From the NCBI RefSeq assembly GCF_022012435.1, contig NZ_JAKLUA010000007.1:1-64000 (forward strand): 64,000 nt of DNA. The letters run 5' to 3'. A model generated the notes under the pieces. It ran no database searches, was not told where the DNA came from, and saw nothing but the letters and a program-made list of their open reading frames with translations. Each line of letters opens with the position of its first letter. The stretch's first letter is position 1. Positions 22,913 through 31,255 of this stretch are shown here, one piece after another. Position numbers and translations under genes: made by a program. Source of the stretch: Bradyrhizobium zhengyangense (lineage in GTDB: Bacteria; Pseudomonadota; Alphaproteobacteria; Rhizobiales; Xanthobacteraceae).

Positions 22913-24475
22913 GTGAAACAAGAGATCGCCGAAGAGCAGCGCAAGAGCGGCCTCCTGATCGGGGCCGTGATTGCCTTTCTCCTGCTGGCGCTGCCGCTGG
23001 CGGTTTGGCTGGACCTGACTGAGCTGAACAAGACCGCGCTCCGCCGGCAGACCGCCGACCTCAACTCGGTCATCACAAGCGTGCGCAGCTACTATGCGTC
23101 CAACGTGGTCGGGCGCATCCTGGCCAACCCCAACGGCACGACGAAGGTGGTTCACAACTACGAATCCGTCCCCGGTGCGATCCCGATCCCGGCGACGCTG
23201 TCGCTGGAGCTCGGCCGCGTCATCGGCGCGCAGCAGGAGAACATCACCTACCGCTTCGTCTCCGATTTCCCGTTCCAGAACCGCGCCCCGCACCAGCTCG
23301 ACAAGTTCGAGCGGGATGCGCTGGCCGCGCTCCGCGCCGATCCCGAGCAGAAGATCGTCGACACCGAGACATCGCTGTTCTCCGACAAGGTCCGCCTGGT
23401 CGCGCCCGTCACCATGGGCCCGGCCTGCGTCAGCTGCCACAACAGCCACCCCGAGAGCCCCAAGAAGGACTGGAAGGTCGGCGATGTCAGAGGCCTCCAG
23501 GAGGTGATCATCGCCCAGCCGATCGCCGCCAACATCTTCTCGTTCAAGTTCCTGCTGGCCTATTTCCTGATCGCCGCAGGCTGCGGGCTGTCCTTCCTCT
23601 CGCTCCAGCGCCGTCAGGCCAGCCGCATCAAGGGCATGAACAGGGAGCTCGAATCCGCCAACGATTTCCTGGCCTCGCTGTCGATGAAGATCTCTCGCTA
23701 CATCCCGCCGCAGGTCTACAAGAGCATCTTCTCCGGCCAGAAGGACGTCACCATTCACACCGAGCGCAAGAAGCTTACGATCTTCTTCTCCGACATCCAG
23801 AACTTCACCGCGACCACCGAGCGGCTGCAGCCCGAATTGTTGACCCAGCTCCTCAACGAATATTTCACCGAGATGTCTGACATCGCGCACGAACATGGCG
23901 GCACCGTCGACAAGTTCATCGGCGATGCCATGCTGATCTTCTTCGGCGATCCCGAGACCAAGGGCGACCGCGCCGACGCGCAGGCCTGTCTGCAGATGGC
24001 CTGGCGCATGCAGCAGCGTCTCACCGAGCTCAATGCGAAATGGCGCGCCTCCGGCATCGAGCAGCCGTTCCGCTCGCGCATGGGCATCAATTCCGGCTAC
24101 TGCAATGTCGGAAATTTCGGCAGCAGCGATCGCATGGACTACACCATCATCGGTGCCGAGGCGAACCTCGCCGCGCGCCTGCAGTCAATTGCCGAGCCCG
24201 GGGGCATCGTGCTGAGCTACGAGACCTTTGCGCTGGTCAGCGACATCGTTCGCGCCCACGCGCTGCCCGCGATCACGATGAAGGGCATCAGCCGCGAGAT
24301 CATTCCCTATGCGGTCGATGCGCTGAGCGATGCGGCAGCCGAGAAGAGCGGCGTCATCACCGAACGCGCGCCGGGGCTGGAGCTGTACCTCGATCCGGCC
24401 GTGGTGAAGTCGGGCGATGCCGCAAGGGTCCGCTCGCTGCTGGAAAACGCGCTGGCATCGCTCAAGCCGGCGTGA
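22913..24475 (+). CDS. Membrane adenylate cyclase with periplasmic c-haem sensor domain
   Basis: This 520-residue membrane protein makes cAMP in the cytoplasm. Helices at about 14-33 and 212-230 enclose a periplasmic sensor of the Tll0287/DUF3365 type with a c-type haem motif, C172-V-S-C175-H176, followed by NSHPESPKKDWKVGDVRG. The class III cyclase domain follows: metal-binding Asp294 in FFSDIQNFTATTERL and Asp338 in DKFIGDAMLIFFGDP. The haem should let the enzyme sense redox state, oxygen or nitric oxide outside the inner membrane. I chose GTG 22913 behind CACGGAGCC; an upstream in-frame start at 22748 gives 55 non-conserved residues. No cytochrome-maturation gene is adjacent. Confidence 0.88.
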   Translation: MKQEIAEEQRKSGLLIGAVIAFLLLALPLAVWLDLTELNKTALRRQTADLNSVITSVRSYYASNVVGRILANPNGTTKVVHNYESVPGAIPIPATLSLELGRVIGAQQENITYRFVSDFPFQNRAPHQLDKFERDALAALRADPEQKIVDTETSLFSDKVRLVAPVTMGPACVSCHNSHPESPKKDWKVGDVRGLQEVIIAQPIAANIFSFKFLLAYFLIAAGCGLSFLSLQRRQASRIKGMNRELESANDFLASLSMKISRYIPPQVYKSIFSGQKDVTIHTERKKLTIFFSDIQNFTATTERLQPELLTQLLNEYFTEMSDIAHEHGGTVDKFIGDAMLIFFGDPETKGDRADAQACLQMAWRMQQRLTELNAKWRASGIEQPFRSRMGINSGYCNVGNFGSSDRMDYTIIGAEANLAARLQSIAEPGGIVLSYETFALVSDIVRAHALPAITMKGISREIIPYAVDALSDAAAEKSGVITERAPGLELYLDPAVVKSGDAARVRSLLENALASLKPA

Positions 24476-24484
24476 GGCCTCTCA

Positions 24485-24505
24485 CCCTCCCCTGGAGGGG
24501 GAGGG
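24485..24505. terminator. CCCTCCCC hairpin between convergent genes
   Basis: CCCTCCCC and GGGGAGGG pair around a short TGGAG loop, just after the cyclase stop and 12 bases before the binding-protein stop on the other strand. There is no T-run. The same type of hairpin recurs near 48203 and 48370. Confidence 0.5.
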
Positions 24506-24516
24506 GAATCGCTACC

Positions 24517-25752
24517 TCACTTCGCCATGCCTTCCGTAAACGCCGTCTCGATCACCGCCCCAAACGGTTGCCACGACCGTCCGTCGAATTGCACCAGCCG
24601 CATCTGCTTGATCGGCAGGTAGTTCTCCGGCGACGTATTCATCCTGATATTGGGCAGCGCAACGGAGGGATGATAGTCCCGCAGCGACGCCGCCTGGCGC
24701 ATGATATTCTCGCGCGAGACATCGTCGCCGCATTGCTTCAGTACCTGCGTCAACGCCTCGGCCGCGGCATAGCCGTAGAGTGCCGCACTGTTGTTGGTGC
24801 TTTCGACCTTGTGATACCGGTCCATGAAGGTGAACCAGTCCTTCATGGCCGGATCGTCCTTCCAGGCGGGATCGCTCGGATCCTTCAGGAAGGCCGCCGA
24901 GATCACGCCGGCTGAATTCTCCAGCCCCGCCGGCGCCATCGCGTTGGCGATCGAGGCGGAGGCATCGTTGACGATGAAGACCGGATGCCAGTTCAGCGAC
25001 GCCGCGAGGCCGATCACCTTGGCCGCCGTCGACGGCACGCCGAGAAACACGAAGATGTCGGCGTCGGCGCGCTTGAGAATCGCGACGTGCCCTTCGAGAT
25101 GCTCGTCATTGATGTCGAAGGCGACGTCGACCAGGACATGACGGTTCAGATCGCCGAGACCTTCCTGGATGCCCTTGTAGAGCATCCGGCCGAACTGGTC
25201 GTTCTGCCACAGCACCACGATCTTCTTCCGGGGATAATAGGCCTGGATGTAGTTGGCGTAGATACGTCCCTCCGAGCGGAAGGGCGGCTGCCAGCCCATG
25301 GTCCAGGGAAACGCCCTGGCCTGGCTCAGTTCCTCGTCGCCGGAGGCGACGAACAGCTGCGGGATCTTCTTCTCGTTCAGGTACCAGCGCGTGGCAAGAT
25401 TGCCCGGTGTGCCGAACGACCCGAACATCAGCTGCACCCCGTCCTTCTCGACGAGATCGCGGGTCAGCTGCAGCGCGGTCGCGGGATCGGAATTGTCGTC
25501 GCGGCTGATGAAGCGGACCTTGCGGCCGTTGATGCCGCCGCGATCGTTGATCATGTCGAAATAGGCCGCTTCCGCCTTGCCGATCGCGCCGAATTCCGAG
25601 AGCGGCCCCGAATAGGGCACGATGTTGCCGATGCGGATTTCCTTGTCGGGGCTGGGGTCGGAGGTGGGCTGATCCGCACGCTGTTGCGACATCGCCCCGA
25701 GCGAGGCGAGCGCCGCGATCAGAACGAACAGCAGTCTGCCGGTGACGCGCAT
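24517..25752 (-). CDS. Branched-chain-amino-acid-type ABC substrate-binding protein
   Basis: This 411-residue periplasmic protein is a type I (LivK/Peripla_BP_6) binding protein. MRVTGRLLFVLIAALASLGA is the signal peptide. EIRIGNIVPYSGPLSEFGAIGKAEAAYFDMIND and VQLMFGSFGTPGN are the family's ligand-cleft motifs. Many rhizobial members bind aromatic acids, amides or other small molecules rather than leucine. No permease or ATPase gene is adjacent, so it is an orphan component. The start at 25752 was preferred over 25794. A perfect FixK/FNR-type box is centred 65 bases upstream of the start, suggesting induction at low oxygen. Confidence 0.87.
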   Translation of the reverse strand: MRVTGRLLFVLIAALASLGAMSQQRADQPTSDPSPDKEIRIGNIVPYSGPLSEFGAIGKAEAAYFDMINDRGGINGRKVRFISRDDNSDPATALQLTRDLVEKDGVQLMFGSFGTPGNLATRWYLNEKKIPQLFVASGDEELSQARAFPWTMGWQPPFRSEGRIYANYIQAYYPRKKIVVLWQNDQFGRMLYKGIQEGLGDLNRHVLVDVAFDINDEHLEGHVAILKRADADIFVFLGVPSTAAKVIGLAASLNWHPVFIVNDASASIANAMAPAGLENSAGVISAAFLKDPSDPAWKDDPAMKDWFTFMDRYHKVESTNNSAALYGYAAAEALTQVLKQCGDDVSRENIMRQAASLRDYHPSVALPNIRMNTSPENYLPIKQMRLVQFDGRSWQPFGAVIETAFTEGMAK

Positions 25753-25810
25753 GCTCGACACCTTGTCGTTGGCCCCCCAACGAACTCGGCTCAACCCGCT
25801 CCCGGGCGAG

Positions 25811-25824
25811 TTGATCTACATCAA
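25811..25824. promoter_or_regulatory. FixK/FNR-type anaerobox
   Basis: TTGAT-CTAC-ATCAA is a perfect match to the CRP/FNR-family consensus TTGA-N6-TCAA used by FixK2 in Bradyrhizobium. It is centred 65 bases upstream of the minus-strand binding-protein start at 25752, so a start site about 41 bases downstream of the box would leave a leader of roughly 24 bases. No gene starts on the other side for more than 1.5 kb. Confidence 0.72.
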
Positions 25825-25931
25825 GCGTTTGGCAATCGTGTGGCTGGGCTTTGAAGCCGCCCGCGGCTGTCTGACCGAAAACGACAGGCGGGCTGACGCG
25901 CCGGTTGCGCTCAAAAACGCTCCGCTAACCT

Positions 25932-26078
25932 CGTCATCCTGAGGTGCGAAGCCCGCGATGCACCGCATCGCGGGTAGAGCCTCGAAGGATGAACGGCCAC
26001 CGCGGCAGCCGAGCGGAGAGCGCCGGGCCGTCGCCCTTCGAGGGCCGCTGAAGAAGCGGCCACCTCAGGGCGACGGTG
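25932..26078. repeat. Intergenic repeat pair with CATCCTTCGAGG-type arms
   Basis: Two related inverted pieces lie side by side. In the first, CGTCATCCTGAGGTGCGAAGC and GCCTCGAAGGATGA flank a perfect CCCGCGATGC-ACC-GCATCGCGGG stem (25952-25974). In the second, GCCGTCGCCCTTCGAGGGCC and CCACCTCAGGGCGACGGT flank a small stem. Such elements are scattered through Bradyrhizobium chromosomes. They fill the gap between the binding-protein promoter and the next gene. Confidence 0.7.
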
Positions 26079-26095
26079 ACCGACTGATCGTCCGG

Positions 26096-27028
26096 CTACG
26101 GCAACCCCCGCGCCTCCAGTTGATGCACCAGCAGCAGCGTCGGCTCGGCAAGGCTGTCGCCGGAACCATCCAGCCCGAAGGCGCTGGCGATGCCGTCGTG
26201 GCTGCGCAGCAGCGTCGCGCGTGGGCAATGGCCGGCGCCGCAGAGCGTCTTCTTCAGGGTCTCGCCTTGCGCGACCAGGTTCGCGGGATCGTTGGCGGCC
26301 CAGGCCAGCACGATCGGCTCATCGACATTGAGGATGCCGGGATACACCGAGCGCCTGTCATATTGAGCGACGTCGTTGCCGAAATAGGCCTTCTCGCCGT
26401 CACTGGCGTCCTTGCCGACGCGATAGATGCCCGAGACCAGCACCACGGCGGCGACGTCGGCGCGGTCGGTCTGGAGTTCGGGATGCGCCAACAGGCTCGC
26501 GACATGGAAGGCGCCGGCGCCATAGCCGACCGCGACGATCTCGCGGGCATCGCCGTTGAACAGGTCGATATTGCCGTGGACCCAGGACAGCGCCGCCGCG
26601 ACGTCGGTCGCGCCCATCGGCCAGGTTGCGGCGGGCGCGAGGCGATAGTTCACGCGCACCCCGATCATGCCGTTGCGCGCTGCAAAGCACATCGCTTCGT
26701 CCTGGATATCGCGGGACAGCTCCGGCGCTCCGCGATCGCCGGTAAACGTGTCACCGGCGACGAACAGCAGCACCGGCCGTGGCGTGTCCGCCTTGGTGGT
26801 CTCGCTGGTCGCGACGTCGAGCACATTGGCCTCGCTGTCGCCATAGCGCAGGCCGCGCGAAAAAGCGACCTGCTCGCACAGCCGCGCGACGCCGCCTGCG
26901 GTGGTGTCGTTATCGGTGAGGCCTGTCAGGACCAGATCGGAGGGAGCGGCGGGTCGCACCGGCGTCACGCCCTGCGCCGACGCTGCCGTCGCGGCGAGAA
27001 GGAGGAACAATGCGAGGAAGTTCTTCAT
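26096..27028 (-). CDS. Exported alpha/beta-hydrolase-fold protein lacking the nucleophile
   Basis: This 310-residue protein has a signal peptide (MKNFLALFLLLAATAASAQG) and the layout of the BD-FAE/carboxylesterase-like hydrolases: VLLFVAGDTFTGDR where active members have an HGG oxyanion motif, VRVNYRLAPAATWPMGATDVAAALSWV, then VAVGYGAGAFHVASLL at the nucleophile elbow. The elbow reads G-Y-G-A-G, so Gly170 stands where catalytic serine is expected in G-H-S-A-G. The oxyanion HGG is also missing. The rest of the protein is intact and full length, so this looks like a pseudo-hydrolase with a binding or structural role rather than a decaying gene. Confidence 0.75.
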   Translation of the reverse strand: MKNFLALFLLLAATAASAQGVTPVRPAAPSDLVLTGLTDNDTTAGGVARLCEQVAFSRGLRYGDSEANVLDVATSETTKADTPRPVLLFVAGDTFTGDRGAPELSRDIQDEAMCFAARNGMIGVRVNYRLAPAATWPMGATDVAAALSWVHGNIDLFNGDAREIVAVGYGAGAFHVASLLAHPELQTDRADVAAVVLVSGIYRVGKDASDGEKAYFGNDVAQYDRRSVYPGILNVDEPIVLAWAANDPANLVAQGETLKKTLCGAGHCPRATLLRSHDGIASAFGLDGSGDSLAEPTLLLVHQLEARGLP

Positions 27029-27381
27029 GTCGCTGCCGGCCTTGCGTTCCCATCATGGCTCGCGTGTGGGGCCTGTCTTTTCAATTCGCCTTATTAGTTA
27101 GTGCCCTTTGGGCAATTTCACGGCACGTCCGCACCGCTGCGGTGGGTATGCGAGGAGACAGCGGGCCAGGACAGGTTCTCGACGCGCTCTCGGTTGCCGA
27201 TTTTCGACAGGCATATTAGCTCCGCTTTATGAAAGCGATCCCGTTACCGTCAAACGTCATGGACGGCTTAACGCGCGTGTCAGAATCCGGCCAGAGTGTC
27301 GTAGATCGGTCAAATACCCTGATAACTCGACTTGTATATTAGCGATCTCGCCGGCCGGATCTTCTGCCGCGGGAGAATAGC
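27029..27381. other. Intergenic region before the chemoreceptor pair
   Basis: This 353-base stretch separates the pseudo-hydrolase gene from the divergently placed small gene at 27382. It is less GC-rich than its neighbours, especially from 27200 to 27345, as expected for promoter DNA. I could not pick out a convincing promoter pair, operator or RNA, and the open frames within it have no ribosome site. Confidence 0.45.
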
Positions 27382-27657
27382 ATGTCGAACATCATACAGT
27401 TTCGTTTGCAGCGGCATGACGTCGATGCGTCGATCGAACGTTGCGATCGCTCCATCGGGGTCGAGCCCAGCGCGCTGCGCGTCAGCGCCCGGAATGCGCT
27501 CAGTCGGTTGGCCGGCCAGTTCGAGCTCGCGATCGAGCACGCCCATCAAATCGAACACCGGATTTGCGATCCGAAATCGCGCCGGGAGTTCTCGGCGCAG
27601 ATCGAGAGGACGCGACGTCTTCTCGACATCGTCCATCTGAAGATCCTGCAGATCTAG
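27382..27657 (+). CDS. Small hypothetical protein ahead of a chemoreceptor
   Basis: This 91-residue cytoplasmic protein is of no family I recognise. It is rich in Arg, Glu and Ile and looks fully helical (SALRVSARNALSRLAGQFELAIEHAHQIEHRI...LLDIVHLKILQI), so a coiled-coil or helical-hairpin adaptor is plausible. A good GGGAGAA ribosome site precedes ATG 27382. The gene ends 53 bases before the PAS chemoreceptor on the same strand, so cotranscription and a link to signalling are likely but unproven. Confidence 0.65.
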   Translation: MSNIIQFRLQRHDVDASIERCDRSIGVEPSALRVSARNALSRLAGQFELAIEHAHQIEHRICDPKSRREFSAQIERTRRLLDIVHLKILQI

Positions 27658-27710
27658 CTGCGCCGCCCGCCAAATTCGATCCAAGCGCCAATTTTTCGGA
27701 GAGACAATCG

Positions 27711-29861
27711 ATGCGTACCAATTTGCCTGTTACCGCCACCGAGTATCCCCTGACGGACGAGACGTTGATCGTCTCGAAGACTGACCTCAAGGGCAAGCTG
27801 ACTTATTTCAACGATCAGTTTGTCGAGGCGTCCGGCTTCACCGAGCAGGAGCTGGCCGGCCAACCGCATAACGTCGTCCGGCACCCCGATATGCCGCCGG
27901 AAGCCTTCGCCAATCTCTGGGAAACGCTGAGGGCCGGCAAACCGTGGGCCGGCGCGGTCAAGAACCGCCGCAAGAACGGCGATTTCTATTGGGTGCTGGC
28001 GAGCGCGACGCCGATCTGGGAAGAAGGACACGTCGTCGGCTACATGTCGATCCGCACCAAGCTGCCCGCGGACCAGCGCGAGCAGGCCGAACGCGTTTAC
28101 GCCGCCATTCGCGACAAGAAAGCGGGCGCGTTCAAGATCGAAGCCGGCATGATCCGCAAGCGCTCGCCGTTCGAGCTCTTCTCTCCATTTACGCGATCGC
28201 TGAAGGCGCGACTGGTCTCGCTGGTCGGCGTCCTGTCGCTGTTCATGGTCATCGTCGGCTCAGCCGGATTGATCGGCATGAGCCAGGTCAACCGGCACGC
28301 CCAATCGATCTACGAGGACCGGTCGGTGCCGCTTGCCCAATTGTTCGAGATCAATGACCGCATGAAGGAGAACTCGCTCGCCGTCCTGCGATCGGCGATC
28401 GAAGCGCGCACCGGCCGGGTCTCCTCGGACGCGCAGGGCGTCGTTGCGGCCAACGCCGGCCGGATCGACAAGCTGTGGTCGGATTACATGGCGACCTATC
28501 TCACGCCCGAGGAGAAGTCGGTCGCGGAGTCGTTCATGCCGAAACGGGTCGAGTATGTCGAGCGTGGCCTCAAGCCGGCGCTCGCCATGCTGGCCGAAGG
28601 CAAGCTCGATGAGCTGAACGCACATATGACCGGCAAGGCTGCCGAGCTGTTCGGCACCGCCAAGGCCGACATGGACCGGCTGGTCGCGATCCAGGTCAAG
28701 GAAGCAAAGGCGGAATACGATGCCGCCGAAGGCGCGTTCGCCTTCGCCAACGCGATCGCGATTGTTGCTCTATGCCTGGGCCTGCTCGCCGGCGCCCTGC
28801 TGTCATGGGCGTCCATTCGCGCAATCACGCGTCCCCTGGCGCATCTGAACGACATCATGTCGAAAATTGCCCAGGGTGTTTTCAACAGCCGGGTCAACGT
28901 CGAGCGCGACGACGAAGCGGGGCTGGCATTGCGCGCCCTCCAGGCGCTTCAGGCCAAGCTTGGCTTTGATCGGGAGTCGCAGCGGGATCTGGAGAAGCGG
29001 GCTGCGGACCAACGGCGGATGGACATGCACAGAATGGCCGGAGAGTTCGAGGCCGCCGTTGGCAACATCATCGAGACCGTTGCTTCAGCCGCCACCGAGC
29101 TCGAGGCCGCTGCGGGCACGCTGACCGGTACGGCGGAATCGACGCAACAGCTGTCGATCGCCGTCGCGGCAGCGTCGGAAGAGGCCTCCACCAATGTGCA
29201 GTCCGTCGCGTCGGCGACCGAGCAGATGTCCTCCTCGGTCACCGAGATCAGCCATCGCGTCCAGGATTCCGCCAGGATGGCGGCTGAGGCCGTCAATCAG
29301 GCTCGGCAAACCAACGACCGTGTCAGCGAATTGTCGCGCGCCGCGGCGCGGATCGGCGATGTCGTCGAGCTGATCAACAGCATCGCGGGACAGACTAACC
29401 TCCTGGCGCTGAACGCGACCATCGAAGCCGCGCGTGCTGGCGACGCCGGCCGGGGCTTTGCGGTCGTGGCCTCCGAAGTCAAGGCGCTGGCCGAGCAGAC
29501 CGCGAAGGCCACCGGAGAGATCAGCCAGCAGATATCGGGTATTCAGGTTGCGACCCAGGAGTCCGTCGCGGCGATCGGGACGATCGGAGCGACGATCGGA
29601 AGCCTCTCGGAGATATCGGCGGCGGTCGCCGCAGCCGTGGAGGAGCAGGGCGCCGCGACCCAGGAGATCTCCCGCAATGTGCAGCAGGCTGCGAAGGGCA
29701 CGCAGGACGTCTCGTCGAACATCAGCGACGTGCAGCGCGGCGCGTCGGAGACAGGATCGGCGTCGTCCCAGGTGCTGTCCTCGGCGCAGTCGCTGTCGAT
29801 CGAGAGCAATCGGCTCAAGACGGAGGTCGACAAATTCCTGGCGACCATTCGCGCGGCCTGA
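27711..29861 (+). CDS. Methyl-accepting chemotaxis protein with N-terminal PAS domain (Aer-like)
   Basis: This 716-residue chemoreceptor starts with a cytoplasmic PAS domain at about residues 20-118 (KLTYFNDQFVEASGFTEQELAG, NVVRHPDMPPEAFANLW), the arrangement of the energy-taxis receptor Aer. Two membrane helices (168-190 and 344-367) bracket a roughly 150-residue periplasmic four-helix-bundle domain. A HAMP domain follows (about 368-420), then the signalling domain with the hairpin tip NLLALNATIEAARAGDAGRG and FAVVASEVKALAEQT. PAS domains of this subclass usually bind FAD or haem; the cofactor cannot be read here. The start at 27711 has CGGAGAG upstream. Confidence 0.93.
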   Translation: MRTNLPVTATEYPLTDETLIVSKTDLKGKLTYFNDQFVEASGFTEQELAGQPHNVVRHPDMPPEAFANLWETLRAGKPWAGAVKNRRKNGDFYWVLASATPIWEEGHVVGYMSIRTKLPADQREQAERVYAAIRDKKAGAFKIEAGMIRKRSPFELFSPFTRSLKARLVSLVGVLSLFMVIVGSAGLIGMSQVNRHAQSIYEDRSVPLAQLFEINDRMKENSLAVLRSAIEARTGRVSSDAQGVVAANAGRIDKLWSDYMATYLTPEEKSVAESFMPKRVEYVERGLKPALAMLAEGKLDELNAHMTGKAAELFGTAKADMDRLVAIQVKEAKAEYDAAEGAFAFANAIAIVALCLGLLAGALLSWASIRAITRPLAHLNDIMSKIAQGVFNSRVNVERDDEAGLALRALQALQAKLGFDRESQRDLEKRAADQRRMDMHRMAGEFEAAVGNIIETVASAATELEAAAGTLTGTAESTQQLSIAVAAASEEASTNVQSVASATEQMSSSVTEISHRVQDSARMAAEAVNQARQTNDRVSELSRAAARIGDVVELINSIAGQTNLLALNATIEAARAGDAGRGFAVVASEVKALAEQTAKATGEISQQISGIQVATQESVAAIGTIGATIGSLSEISAAVAAAVEEQGAATQEISRNVQQAAKGTQDVSSNISDVQRGASETGSASSQVLSSAQSLSIESNRLKTEVDKFLATIRAA

Positions 29862-29909
29862 GCGGCGTCCAGTCAGGACGGCGGGCGCGGCGGGAAATCG
29901 CCGCGGCCG

Positions 29910-30917
29910 CTATATTTCTGTAGCGGCGCGCCTCAGGGTTTCGGACGGCAGCTCGCCGTGGAGCCGCAGGTAATCGGCTGCAAAGCGGCCAACATTGTGA
30001 AAGCCGCAGCGGAAGGCAACGCCTGTTACCGTGGTCGTCTCCATCGGAGAGCGCAGAAATTCCGCGGCCCGTTGCAACCGCACCCGCTTGGCGAATTGGG
30101 CCGGAGAGCCCTTGCCGGCGCGCGCGAACTCGCGAAATACGGTGCGCACGCCGACATTGGCGACGCCGGCGATTTCGTCGAGATCGATCGGCCGGTTCCA
30201 ATTCGCCTCGATGAAGGCCTCGATCCTGGCGACGACGCTGCGCCCCGCGCTGCGCGGTTCACGCCGGAGCAGATCCGAGAAATTATGTTCATGGCCCAGA
30301 AGAAACCTGACGATGAGGTCGCGTTCGAGCTCGGCCTTGGCAAGCGGCGAATATTGATCCGCAAACGTCTCCAGTTCCTCGGCGAGATGGAATACCTGCC
30401 GCCTGAAAAGCGACATGCTGGATGGATTCGGATCGGATTCGGCTAGCTCGAGCCGTCGGTCACTTGCATCGCCGGCGAGAGCCTTCATGGCGCGTTCAAG
30501 CGCCGGCGTCTCGATGCGCAGGACCAATTGCCGATAGTCCTCGCCAAATTCAAGTTTCAGTCGCGAATTTCCAGGGACGATGGGTGTCCAGGCACCGATC
30601 GCGCTGCTTCCGCGCGACGTTGTGAAGCTGGCGCGGCCCTGGATGGAGAAGAATTGCCTGACGTAGTTTGCCTCGGGAAAATTCACCGAGACTGGAGCGT
30701 CGTAAGAGCAAAAACCGAGACCGACGGCCGTCAGCCTGGCGTAGTTGGCCCGGATGCCGAAGATTCCGCTCCGTTTGTCGAAACCATCCGCACCGTAGAC
30801 GCTGAACAGGCGGTCGCGCGCAAGCTCGCTGTCGCGCGAATGCACGGCCTCATACTTGTCCAGATAAGTGACGTCCTTTGAACCCGGCAAACGAAGCACC
30901 CGAAACTGCGCGCGCAA
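29910..30917 (-). CDS. AraC-family transcriptional regulator
   Basis: This 335-residue protein has an N-terminal AraC-binding-like domain (about 20-200) and a C-terminal pair of helix-turn-helix motifs (about 230-330; IDLDEIAGVANVGVRTVFREFARAGKGSPAQF and TVTGVAFRCGFHNVGRFAADYL). No upstream ATG exists; the longest start is a TTG at 30917 without a clear ribosome site, and a GTG at 30899 is equally possible, so the N-terminus is uncertain. A stem (GCCGCTA/TAGCGGC, 29906-29927) overlaps the stop codon and may end transcription. The target is unknown; the next gene upstream on its strand is a small exported protein. Confidence 0.85.
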   Translation of the reverse strand: MRAQFRVLRLPGSKDVTYLDKYEAVHSRDSELARDRLFSVYGADGFDKRSGIFGIRANYARLTAVGLGFCSYDAPVSVNFPEANYVRQFFSIQGRASFTTSRGSSAIGAWTPIVPGNSRLKLEFGEDYRQLVLRIETPALERAMKALAGDASDRRLELAESDPNPSSMSLFRRQVFHLAEELETFADQYSPLAKAELERDLIVRFLLGHEHNFSDLLRREPRSAGRSVVARIEAFIEANWNRPIDLDEIAGVANVGVRTVFREFARAGKGSPAQFAKRVRLQRAAEFLRSPMETTTVTGVAFRCGFHNVGRFAADYLRLHGELPSETLRRAATEI

Positions 30918-31255
30918 ATCTACGCATTCGCTGCGGCTGTGCTACCAATCTCGAATTGCATTGTTCGTGGGGACTCGCATCGCTCGACACCAGAGCCGGA
31001 TCGACGGTATTCCGATCGCGTTGCGCGCTTTTGGCGCATGTCGAAAATCGGCAAATCGACGCTGTGTGGATTTGATGTGGCAGAATCCGGATGACGGTGA
31101 ACGACCGCTCACGATCTCACGGGTCGCATTCGAGTGACATTCGTCTAGAAAGAATCAGGCCGGATATTTCAGAGCCCGGCTGGAACGAGCGGTGCCGCCT
31201 GGCGATCATATTATGCCAGCGCGGCACTGTTCCCGGCGGTACGGCCGTTATGGAA
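30918..31255. other. Intergenic region upstream of the AraC gene
   Basis: Nothing with a clear function is visible in these 338 bases. They follow the stop of the small exported-protein gene and must contain the AraC regulator's promoter. An 89-codon plus-strand frame crosses it, but it has no ribosome site, and its composition does not look coding. Confidence 0.4.

Noticed and set aside
25958..27097. 379-codon plus-strand frame opposite the pseudo-hydrolase
   Set aside because: The minus-strand protein has a signal peptide and fold motifs; the plus frame starts inside a repeat and shows no family.
27108..27380. 90-codon plus-strand frame before the small helical protein
   Set aside because: It has no ribosome site or conserved pattern and ends where the real gene's leader begins.
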